From contig DAOVJL010000056.1 in the NCBI GenBank assembly GCA_030673275.1, positions 1 to 7,171 of the forward strand: a stretch of DNA of 7,171 nt. The letters run 5' to 3'. The stretch's first letter is position 1. Each line of letters opens with the position of its first letter. The stretch is from Sulfurimonas sp. Lineage in GTDB: Bacteria; Campylobacterota; Campylobacteria; Campylobacterales; Sulfurimonadaceae. This document shows, one piece after another, positions 1 through 5,466 of this stretch. The notes under the pieces are model-generated. The model saw nothing but the letters and a program-made list of their open reading frames with translations, did no database searches and was not told the DNA's origin. The position numbers and the translations under genes are program-made.

Positions 1-327
1 GAAAATGCAAATATAGGCATGAAAATGTTTGATAATGGAAAACTGCTTGTTGAATATATAGAGTCATTACATGAGGATGCACTATCTATTCCTGCAATTA
101 TAACAGATATAGAGATGCCTGAGATGTCTGGTTTTACCGTTGTTAAAATACTTAAAGATGATTCGGTAACTAAGCATATTCCTATAATTGTAAACAGCTC
201 TATGACTGGCTCAAATAATAAAAGAGAAGCTGAAGAATTAGGTGCAGATGGATTTATAGATAAAACAAAAAGCCATGACATCATACCATTAATTGTAAAA
301 GCAATGCGAAAAGCAGAAAATAATTAA
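1..327 (+). CDS. cheV: Chemotaxis protein CheV, C-terminal receiver domain (partial, 5' end outside window)
   Basis: The frame is open to the left edge and ends at TAA 325-327, giving 108 residues; the ATG at 19 is probably internal, because the six codons before it stay in frame with receiver-like sequence. What is visible runs from about strand 2 of a response-regulator receiver domain to its end. ITDIEMPEMSGF carries the phospho-acceptor Asp (codon 106-108), NSSM carries the conserved Ser/Thr position, and GADGFIDKTKS carries the conserved Lys, followed here by Thr rather than the usual Pro. The paired N-terminal acidic residues lie outside the window. The wording around TDIEMPEM, SSMTG-NNKRE and KTKS--IIPLI is typical of CheV, a CheW-receiver fusion that couples chemoreceptors to the CheA kinase and is tuned by phosphorylation. 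The CheW half cannot be seen, so a stand-alone or other receiver protein remains possible. It is convergent with oadB. Confidence 0.75.
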   Translation, partial: ENANIGMKMFDNGKLLVEYIESLHEDALSIPAIITDIEMPEMSGFTVVKILKDDSVTKHIPIIVNSSMTGSNNKREAEELGADGFIDKTKSHDIIPLIVKAMRKAENN

Positions 328-337
328 CTTAAATAAC

Positions 338-356
338 AGAAGCTTTCAAAGCTTCT
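338..356 (+). terminator. Short hairpin terminator after cheV
   Basis: A perfect inverted repeat, AGAAGCTTT-C-AAAGCTTCT, begins 10 bases after the cheV stop and is followed by TTTAC. A realistic fold is a 7-8 bp stem with a 3-5 base loop. The T-tract is short, so termination may be weak or aided by Rho. The position directly after a stop codon supports the call; efficiency cannot be judged. Confidence 0.55.
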
Positions 357-423
357 TTACATGTAGATAAACCTCAAAATAATTAAAAACTTCCAAGAAC
401 TAAAAAGAAAAACAAAGAATTAA

Positions 424-526
424 GAAATTTAAAGAGTGGTGTAATTGCTAGGCGATAAGCTTTGAAGCATACTTCTAGTATGTGAGAAGATTAGCAACGC
501 CGCAAGTGCGCCGCTATTTAAATTTT
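424..526 (+). other. 103-base imperfect hairpin; candidate structured RNA or dispersed hairpin element
   Basis: Bases 424-448 pair with 502-526 over 25 positions, with 23 pairs (four G-U) and two G/A mismatches (434/516 and 444/506). After a two-base bulge, GGCG 451-454 pairs with CGCC 498-501. Then 456-458 pair with 491-493, 460-463 with 486-489, and the tip 467-472 pairs with 478-483 around loop TTCTA (473-477). That is about 40 pairs over nearly the whole span. All six wobbles are G-U in + strand RNA and would be A-C mismatches in - strand RNA, and the aligned mismatches are G-A on the + strand, so the structure appears to have been kept as + strand RNA or single-stranded DNA. The core is clearly richer in G and C than its surroundings. 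It lies between convergent cheV and oadB and ends 11 bases from the oadB stop. No open reading frame of note and no clear own promoter were seen. I do not recognise it as a named RNA family. It could instead be a nonautonomous mobile hairpin or an mRNA 3' end structure. Confidence 0.6.
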
Positions 527-537
527 GTGCAAGTTAA

Positions 538-1860
538 TTATTGAAATAAAGAAATCAGCACACCAGCTGCTACTGCTGAACCGATAACACCTGCAACATT
601 TGGACCCATTGCATGCATTAACAGCATATTTGAGCGGTCATACTCCATACCAACTTTATTTGATACACGAGCTGCCATTGGAACAGCAGATACACCAGCT
701 GAACCAATTAGAGGATTAACTTTATGTCCCGGGAACATATTCATAATCTTAGCCATTATTACACCAGAAGCAGTACCAACTGAGAATGCAATAATACCAA
801 GAGCCATAATAAACATAGTATCTGGAACTAAAAACTGATCAGCTGCCAGTTTTGAACCAACACCAAGACCTAAGAAAATAGTTACAATATTAATCAGTGA
901 ATTTTGAAGAGTATCATTAAGACGCTCAACCACACCTGACTCTTTTAAGAAGTTACCAAACATAAACGCACCAATAAGTGGTGTAGCTGCTGGAAGAACT
1001 AAAATAGCAAGAGTTAGAACCATAATAGGAAAAACCAATTTCTCTAAACGAGATACATGACGAAGAGTAGTCATCTTGATTCTTCTCTCTGTATCAGTCG
1101 TTAATGCTTTCATAATTGGAGGTTGAATGATTGGTACCATAGCCATATAGCTATAAGACGCAACCGCAATAGCTCCAAGAAGTTCAGGTGCAAGTTTAGT
1201 CGCAATAAAAATCGAAGTTGGACCATCAGCCCCACCAATAATTGAGATTGCTGAAGCTTGCTGAAGAGTAAAATCAACAAAACCTGCTTGACTTAATGCA
1301 ACCGCACCAACTAAAGTTCCAAATATACCAAACTGTGCAGCTCCACCAAGAAGTGCTGTTTTAGGGTTTGATAGAAGAGGACCAAAATCGGTCATCGCTC
1401 CAACACCCATAAATATTATGATTGGAAACATCTCATTCGCTAGACCCATATTATAGATAACACCCAAGAAACCATGTTCTCCTGCAATACCTGCAATTGG
1501 AATATTAGCCAAAAGTCCACCAAAGGCAATAGGTAAAAGTAAAAGAGGCTCAAAACCCTTCTTAATTGCTAACCAAAACAAGAAAAATGTAAGCAAAATC
1601 ATAAGAATACGACCCCATGACTTATGGAAGTTACTCATTGTTTTACCATCTGAGCTTAACTCATCCGGATTTGGATTTATAAATGCGTTAATACCAGTAG
1701 ATTTTAAAAAGCCACCAACCATTTCAGTAAAAGGTTTAGTTTGATAAGTCTCTTCTTGATGTGCTGAAAGAGCTTCGCTTGAAGCAGATGCGGCACTAGC
1801 ATGAAGAGCACCAAAGCTAAAAAGCATAAGTGCAAGTAATTTTAAAACAAAAATCTTCAT
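538..1860 (-). CDS. oadB: Oxaloacetate decarboxylase beta subunit, sodium-pumping membrane subunit
   Basis: This 440-residue polytopic membrane protein decarboxylates carboxybiotin carried by OadA and couples this to sodium export. The family hallmarks are present: [84 protein letters not shown] and the C-terminal [15 protein letters not shown]. Residues shown to matter in the Klebsiella enzyme (Asp203, Tyr229, Asn373, Ser382) correspond to Asp212, Tyr238, Asn382 and Ser391, a constant offset of nine, so the sodium and catalytic sites look intact. The length is close to the usual 430-ish. Unusual is a leader of about 75 residues before the first core helix, starting with a signal-peptide-like stretch (residues 1-23, ending ASA), while the loop after the first helices is shorter than in Klebsiella. 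ATG 1860 follows AGGA with 7 bases of spacing. That site lies at the very end of oadA, and four bases separate the two genes, so translational coupling is likely. Confidence 0.96.
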   Translation of the reverse strand: MKIFVLKLLALMLFSFGALHASAASASSEALSAHQEETYQTKPFTEMVGGFLKSTGINAFINPNPDELSSDGKTMSNFHKSWGRILMILLTFFLFWLAIKKGFEPLLLLPIAFGGLLANIPIAGIAGEHGFLGVIYNMGLANEMFPIIIFMGVGAMTDFGPLLSNPKTALLGGAAQFGIFGTLVGAVALSQAGFVDFTLQQASAISIIGGADGPTSIFIATKLAPELLGAIAVASYSYMAMVPIIQPPIMKALTTDTERRIKMTTLRHVSRLEKLVFPIMVLTLAILVLPAATPLIGAFMFGNFLKESGVVERLNDTLQNSLINIVTIFLGLGVGSKLAADQFLVPDTMFIMALGIIAFSVGTASGVIMAKIMNMFPGHKVNPLIGSAGVSAVPMAARVSNKVGMEYDRSNMLLMHAMGPNVAGVIGSAVAAGVLISLFQ

Positions 1861-1864
1861 TTGA

Positions 1865-3661
1865 TTATCCTAATACTGCCACGAGTTGACCTTCAACTAC
1901 TTTATCATTAGTTGCAACGTTAATAGACTTAATCACACCACCTTTTGGTGCTACAACATCAATTTCCATTTTCATAGACTCTAAAATCAAAATCACATCG
2001 CCTTCGTTTACACTTTGACCTGGATTAGCAACAATTTTCCATACATTACCCGGCAAAAGTGCTTTGATATCAATTGCATCACCTGATGTTTTTACAATTG
2101 ACGCTGCTGGAGCTGCGCTCTCTCCATTAACTGCTGTTACTTGAATATCTGCATCACCTTCTGCAACTTGAACACTAAACTTTTGACCATCTACTACTAC
2201 TGTATAATTTCCGTTACCCATATTTGAATTTCCTTCACAATCTTTTTTCATTTCTGATATTTTACGAACATTCAATTCGCCTTTGCCTTTTAGAAAAGCA
2301 ATACCTTTATCTTGACAAGCTGCCGCAATAAATATATTTTCTTCAGTTATCTCAATATCTTCTTCTTTTAACCTATTAATCCAAGTCTCTAAAGATTTTT
2401 CTGGATCTGCATCAGCTAAATCAAGAGCTTTTTCAGTTGTTGGTTCTAAATTTAACTTTTCAGAAGCAATTTTTACAATCTCTGGATCTGGAGCAACTGG
2501 AGTTTTACCAAAATAACCAAGAACCATTTTTCCATAACCTGGAGCGATAGCTTTCCATGGTCCCTGCATAACATTGTTAAGAGCTTGTTGGAAGTAAAAT
2601 TGAGAAACCGGCGTTACTGATGTACCATAACCACCTTTTTCAACTACTTCTTGCATAGCAGCTATAACTTCTGGAAATTTATCTAAGATGTCATTGTCAC
2701 GCATCATCTGTGTATTAGCAGTCAGTGCGCCACCTGGCATTGGTGAGAATGGAATTACTGGAGAAACCATTGTCGCTTCTGGAGGCATAAAATAATCAGA
2801 TAAACAATTTTGAAGCTCTTTTTCATAAGTAAGAATTTTACCAATTTCTAATCCGCCAAGATCAAAATCAAGACCTTTTGTAGCATGAAGCATTGTTAAA
2901 ATATCTGGTTGAGATGTTCCACCAGATACAGGAGCTGCAGCCATATCAATACCATCAATACCAGCTTCAAGAGCTGCCATATATGCAGAGACAGAAACAC
3001 CTGCAGTTTCATGAGTATGTAAACGAAGGTGTGTTCCCTCCGGAACTAAACCACGAGCCATTTTAATAGTTTCAAAAACTTTATGTGGATTTGAAGTACC
3101 AGATGCGTCTTTAAAACAGATACTGTCATAAGGAATACCTGCATCTAAAATATCTCTAAGAGTTTTTTCATAAAATTCAACATCGTGAGCACCATGACAT
3201 CCAGGAGGTAAGTCCATCATTGTCACAACAACTTCATGCTTAAGTCCATGATGAGCAATTCTTTCACCTGAGTACTTAAGATTTTCAACATCATTTAGAG
3301 CATCAAAGTTTCTAATAGTAGTAGTACCATGTTTTTTAAACATTTTTGCATGCAGATCAATCAACTCTTTAGAACCTGTATCTAACATTACAGTATTTAC
3401 ACCACGAGCGAGAGTCTGAAGATTTACATCTGGACCAACTATTTTACGAAATTTATCCATCATCTCAAATGCATCTTCTCTTAAATAGAAGTATAAAGAT
3501 TGAAATCTTGCTCCACCGCCAAATTCAAAGTGATTTATTCCTGCAGTTTTAGCCGCTTCGACTGCTGGAAAAAAATCATCCATCAGTACACGACCACCAA
3601 AAACTGACTGAAAACCATCTCTAAAAGTTGTATCCATTACATCTATAAATTTTTTAGCCAT
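1865..3661 (-). CDS. oadA: Oxaloacetate decarboxylase alpha subunit (biotin carboxyltransferase; PycB-like)
   Basis: This 598-residue cytoplasmic protein has the family's normal length and three parts. Residues 1 to about 290 form the HMGL-like carboxyltransferase barrel, with [10 protein letters not shown] (metal-ligand Asp15), CFKDASG (active-site Lys184) and [10 protein letters not shown] (metal-ligand His215 and His217). Residues from about 290 to 470 are the conserved carboxylase domain ([23 protein letters not shown]). After a short Ala/Ser linker near 514-520 comes the biotinyl domain, with ESMKMEI and biotin-accepting Lys564, 34 residues from the end. It moves the carboxyl group of oxaloacetate to biotin, giving pyruvate. 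The sequence belongs to the branch that in Campylobacter works as pyruvate carboxylase subunit B, so a carboxylating role with a PycA elsewhere is possible. The flanking oadG and oadB argue for a decarboxylase pump here. ATG 3661 has AAGGA 5 bases upstream, and the gap from oadG is 8 bases. Confidence 0.95.
   Translation of the reverse strand: MAKKFIDVMDTTFRDGFQSVFGGRVLMDDFFPAVEAAKTAGINHFEFGGGARFQSLYFYLREDAFEMMDKFRKIVGPDVNLQTLARGVNTVMLDTGSKELIDLHAKMFKKHGTTTIRNFDALNDVENLKYSGERIAHHGLKHEVVVTMMDLPPGCHGAHDVEFYEKTLRDILDAGIPYDSICFKDASGTSNPHKVFETIKMARGLVPEGTHLRLHTHETAGVSVSAYMAALEAGIDGIDMAAAPVSGGTSQPDILTMLHATKGLDFDLGGLEIGKILTYEKELQNCLSDYFMPPEATMVSPVIPFSPMPGGALTANTQMMRDNDILDKFPEVIAAMQEVVEKGGYGTSVTPVSQFYFQQALNNVMQGPWKAIAPGYGKMVLGYFGKTPVAPDPEIVKIASEKLNLEPTTEKALDLADADPEKSLETWINRLKEEDIEITEENIFIAAACQDKGIAFLKGKGELNVRKISEMKKDCEGNSNMGNGNYTVVVDGQKFSVQVAEGDADIQVTAVNGESAAPAASIVKTSGDAIDIKALLPGNVWKIVANPGQSVNEGDVILILESMKMEIDVVAPKGGVIKSINVATNDKVVEGQLVAVLG
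1868..1871 (-). promoter_or_regulatory. oadB ribosome binding site inside the oadA end
   Basis: AGGA on the - strand, 7 bases before the oadB ATG, spans the last sense codons of oadA just ahead of its TAA (1865-1867). Ribosomes finishing oadA would therefore uncover or directly re-use this site, which would help keep alpha and beta subunit synthesis in step. Confidence 0.75.
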
Positions 3662-3666
3662 TTTAA

Positions 3667-3671
3667 TCCTT
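3667..3671 (-). promoter_or_regulatory. oadA ribosome binding site overlapping the oadG stop
   Basis: AAGGA on the - strand lies 5 bases before the oadA ATG and shares bases with the oadG TAA (3670-3672). This fixes the oadA start and suggests coupling between gamma and alpha subunit translation. Confidence 0.75.
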
Positions 3672-3900
3672 AACCTTCTCTATGATGTTTAATTGCTGCT
3701 GTAATTGCTGCAACCACTTTTTTATGATTATTTTGAGTATTTCCTGCTTGGTTTTCTATCGGTTTTGGTTCAGGGAAAAATTTATTTACTATCTTAGACA
3801 TGAGATTCATCATCACGATCAATATAATTAGAAATGAGAAAACAGTTCCCATTCCAAGACCCATAAATTTAAAGCCCTCTGTTATGAGGTTAGTCTCCAT
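3670..3900 (-). CDS. oadG: Oxaloacetate decarboxylase gamma subunit, membrane anchor
   Basis: This 76-residue protein is first in the oadGAB operon. It has one membrane helix (residues 12-33, within EGFKFMGLGMGTVFSFL), a Pro-rich charged linker (PEPKP) and a C-terminal AAITAAIKHHREG tail. In characterised OadG proteins such a tail binds the alpha subunit and a zinc ion that stimulates carboxyl transfer. The size is close to the usual 80 or so residues. I chose ATG 3900 rather than the in-frame TTG at 3966: it has AAAGG 7 bases upstream, a perfect TATAAT lies just beyond it at 3932-3937, and starting at TTG would place translation upstream of that promoter and add 22 residues not expected in the family. 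The low sequence conservation of the family is offset by the gene order G-A-B. Confidence 0.9.
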   Translation of the reverse strand: METNLITEGFKFMGLGMGTVFSFLIILIVMMNLMSKIVNKFFPEPKPIENQAGNTQNNHKKVVAAITAAIKHHREG

Positions 3901-3907
3901 TAATACA

Positions 3908-3912
3908 CCTTT
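3908..3912 (-). promoter_or_regulatory. oadG ribosome binding site that decides the start
   Basis: AAAGG on the - strand, 7 bases before ATG 3900. No comparable site precedes the alternative TTG start at 3966, which supports the shorter 76-residue OadG. Confidence 0.7.
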
Positions 3913-3931
3913 TACTACATATTTTCGCGAT

Positions 3932-3937
3932 ATTATA
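3932..3937 (-). promoter_or_regulatory. -10 element of the oadGAB promoter
   Basis: A perfect TATAAT on the - strand would place transcription start near 3925, giving a leader of about 25 bases with the oadG ribosome site in it. The hexamer 17 bases upstream is ACTCTT, not a good -35, but the upstream region is T-rich, as is usual for housekeeping promoters of Campylobacterota. Confidence 0.65.
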
Positions 3938-3982
3938 TGATAAAGATGTTTAAAAAGAGTTTTCAATTGTTTTTCGAATTTT

Positions 3983-4008
3983 AAAAAGTAGTTAAATTGT
4001 TACTTTTT
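3983..4008. promoter_or_regulatory. Inverted repeat between the divergent promoters; candidate operator
   Basis: AAAAAGTA (3983-3990) and TACTTTTT (4001-4008) form a perfect 8-base inverted repeat around a 10-base spacer, centred near 3995.5. It covers the -35 region of the + strand promoter (TATAAT 4014-4019) and lies roughly 60-80 bases upstream of the expected oadG transcription start. It could bind a dimeric regulator. The arms are A/T-rich, so chance is a real alternative, and I do not recognise the motif as a known box. Confidence 0.35.
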
Positions 4009-4013
4009 GATTA

Positions 4014-4019
4014 TATAAT
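4014..4019 (+). promoter_or_regulatory. -10 element of the DUF3817 gene promoter
   Basis: A perfect TATAAT would start transcription near 4026, about 24 bases before the ATG at 4050, with AGGA (4039-4042) in the leader. No good -35 is seen 17 bases upstream (GTTAAA), but a T-rich stretch (4004-4008) precedes it. Confidence 0.6.
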
Positions 4020-4049
4020 TCCTGCAAAATTTATAAATAGGATGTCAAT

Positions 4050-4340
4050 ATGGTAAATGAGAATGTTAAAAAATTTGGACTTATAAATACAATTGAGGGG
4101 TATTCATACATAATATTAGTTTTTATAGCTATGCCTATGAAGTATCTTTTAGAAATTCCAATGGCAGTAAAAGTAGTTGGAATGGTTCATGGAGTATTAT
4201 TTATAATATTTTGTTTGCTTCTTGTAAAAGCTTGGAAAGAAAGCGGATGGGCATTTAAAGAAAATATTATATTTTTTATTGCTTCATTAATACCGTTTGG
4301 AACCTTTTTTACTAAAAGTAAAATTAAAACTTATGAATAA
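4050..4340 (+). CDS. DUF3817 family integral membrane protein
   Basis: This 96-residue protein has three predicted membrane helices at about 13-30, 39-62 and 70-88. The pattern EGYSY near residue 16, IAMPMKY near 26, VGMVHGVLF near 43 and SLIPFGTF near 79 is the signature I know from the DUF3817 (YdzA-like) family, and the length fits. The molecular function of the family is unknown; it sits in the inner membrane. AGGA lies 7 bases before ATG 4050, with its own TATAAT at 4014-4019. It is transcribed divergently from oadGAB and is followed by two more small membrane-protein genes on the same strand. Confidence 0.85.
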   Translation: MVNENVKKFGLINTIEGYSYIILVFIAMPMKYLLEIPMAVKVVGMVHGVLFIIFCLLLVKAWKESGWAFKENIIFFIASLIPFGTFFTKSKIKTYE

Positions 4341-4356
4341 AAAAGCTTTCTTTAGA

Positions 4357-4362
4357 TAAAAT
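4357..4362 (+). promoter_or_regulatory. Possible -10 element before the 98-residue membrane protein gene
   Basis: TAAAAT in the context TTTAGATAAAATAACC lies 33 bases before ATG 4395 and would start transcription near 4369. This resembles -10 regions of AT-rich Campylobacterota, but such hexamers are common by chance here, and the gene may simply be read through from 4050. Confidence 0.35.
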
Positions 4363-4394
4363 AACCTATATACAAATAATAAGGAATTTTTTAT

Positions 4395-4691
4395 ATGATA
4401 GCTGGGATGAACGAACAAGATTTTATTGCATATATGATTTTTGGATTGATTTTAAATTTTATTTTTTCAATATTTTTTGGTATTTATCTTAGTAAAAATA
4501 TAGGTATGCAAGAGATGATAGAATCAAAAGGAAACAAAGAGCAGTCACTACTTGTAAGTATGAGTCTTTTTATTCCTTTTGCAAAGATGGTAGTTACACT
4601 ATACAGAGTCACTATTTTGCAGCTATACTTCTTAGATAAAGGCCACTCTCACAAAGAGTTTTGGGTTTATATGACAACAAGTCGTGCTTAG
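4395..4691 (+). CDS. Small membrane protein of unknown function
   Basis: I do not recognise this 98-residue protein. It has two hydrophobic segments, residues 10-33 (Phe/Ile rich) and about 52-79, separated by a charged stretch of about 18 residues (MQEMIESKGNKEQ). It ends in a short polar tail with HSHKEFW. ATG 4395 is preceded by AAGGA with 9-10 bases of spacing; a second in-frame ATG at 4407 has no comparable site. The gene follows the DUF3817 gene by 54 bases and precedes a 54-codon membrane ORF by 10 bases, so the three may form one operon. Codon use matches its neighbours, which supports a real gene. Confidence 0.65.
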   Translation: MIAGMNEQDFIAYMIFGLILNFIFSIFFGIYLSKNIGMQEMIESKGNKEQSLLVSMSLFIPFAKMVVTLYRVTILQLYFLDKGHSHKEFWVYMTTSRA

Positions 4692-4701
4692 GTAGTTTAA
4701 G

Positions 4702-4866
4702 ATGAAAGATTTTAAACTAAAGCTTACTCTAACTATTTTAAGTAGTATAGTCTTTGCATTTATTTTCATACTTCTTGCTTTAATTTTACCAACAAAAAGT
4801 GATAAAGTTACATTAGAAAAAAGACCTGATAATTTGCTTGAGCATATTTCAAAATCTATAAAATAA
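4702..4866 (+). CDS. 54-residue single-helix membrane protein, unknown function
   Basis: ATG 4702 to TAA 4864-4866 encodes 54 residues: a short basic N-terminus (MKDFKLKL), one strong membrane helix (about residues 9-30, ending LALILP) and a charged tail of about 24 residues (SDKVTLEKRPDNLLEH). By the positive-inside rule the tail would be periplasmic. It starts 10 bases after the previous gene's stop, with AGG overlapping that stop about 9 bases upstream, as expected for an operon member. Its short length makes the call less certain, but the hydrophobic helix, basic start and operon spacing are more than random sequence usually shows. It converges on the Hpt-like gene, with 5 bases between the stops. 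Confidence 0.55.
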   Translation: MKDFKLKLTLTILSSIVFAFIFILLALILPTKSDKVTLEKRPDNLLEHISKSIK

Positions 4867-4871
4867 CAAAT

Positions 4872-5378
4872 CTATAAAGAGTTCTTTACCTGTATTAAAT
4901 TTAGTGTTTCATAAGCACATAGCGGGTGTAGTTTTACTGCAGATATCTCCAAAGCTTTAATACATAATCTTAAATAATCTAAATCTTCTTCTTTCATTAA
5001 AACTTCTAATATTTTTTTTGCATCTTTAATACGAAGATTTCTGGCTACACCTAAGTTTTTATGTGCCAATTCTCTAATATTTGTATAGTCTAAATCTATA
5101 TTATCAAGCTCTGCTTGCTTTAATTCTTGTACATATTTATAAAATGTTATTTTTGATTTTAATATCTGTATTACATAATCTTCAAGAAGCTGACGAATAA
5201 TATCTTCATCTAAATCCAATTCTTCTACTGCCTCACTAACATCATAGCAATAGTGAGATATATCTAGACTTTCAAGACTTTTTTTTAGAAAATTATCACC
5301 CTCGCTCAAAAGCAGATCTATTGAACGTCGCAATTCAGCATTTTCCGGCCGTCTCTGATTTCTATGTGATTTTTCCAT
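4872..5378 (-). CDS. Helical protein with an Hpt-like (histidine phosphotransfer) signature
   Basis: This 168-residue soluble, acidic, all-helical protein has no membrane segment. From about residue 54 it follows the layout of an Hpt domain: LDLDEDIIRQLLEDYV (first helix), a second helix to about 90, then RELAHKNLGVARNLRI at 102-117. There His106, Lys107 and Gly110 match the phospho-histidine motif, as in the AHKIKGAAG of the ArcB Hpt domain, though the position usually Lys three residues after His is Leu/Asn here. A further helix runs to about 150. If real, it would relay phosphate between a hybrid kinase and a response regulator. The N-terminal 50 residues are charged (MEKSHRNQRR) and unrecognised. 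No clear ribosome site precedes ATG 5378, and TATTAT a few bases upstream could be a -10 giving a very short leader. Function is inferred from the motif alone; a nonsignalling helical protein is the alternative. Confidence 0.55.
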   Translation of the reverse strand: MEKSHRNQRRPENAELRRSIDLLLSEGDNFLKKSLESLDISHYCYDVSEAVEELDLDEDIIRQLLEDYVIQILKSKITFYKYVQELKQAELDNIDLDYTNIRELAHKNLGVARNLRIKDAKKILEVLMKEEDLDYLRLCIKALEISAVKLHPLCAYETLNLIQVKNSL

Positions 5379-5466
5379 AAGAATAGCGTACCATAATATT
5401 GTTTTTATATCTATAAAAATGACATAAATATCTCAAAGAGTGCAAAAATGCATTTACAAAGTAAAG

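Noticed and set aside
424..526. Signal recognition particle RNA, 6S RNA, or an integron attC site
   Set aside because: The SRP RNA tetraloop region (GGAA with AGCAGG-type internal loops) and the 6S central bubble are absent. TAGGCG and CAACG bits only superficially recall attC, there is no GTTRRRY/RYYYAAC pair, and no integrase is nearby.
424..526. Short coding sequence through the hairpin
   Set aside because: No ATG with a ribosome site opens a frame through it on the + strand, and stops (TAA 442-444, TGA 463-465) interrupt the most protein-like frame.
3901..3966. Longer OadG starting at TTG 3966 (98 residues)
   Set aside because: It would begin upstream of the perfect TATAAT at 3932-3937, has no ribosome site, and adds 22 residues not expected in OadG; ATG 3900 has a good AAAGG.
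5379..5466. Terminator between htpG and the Hpt-like gene
   Set aside because: Only very short repeats are present (TTTAC-AAA-GTAAA, TGCA-AAAA-TGCA), none with a stable stem and clear T-tract, so none is called.
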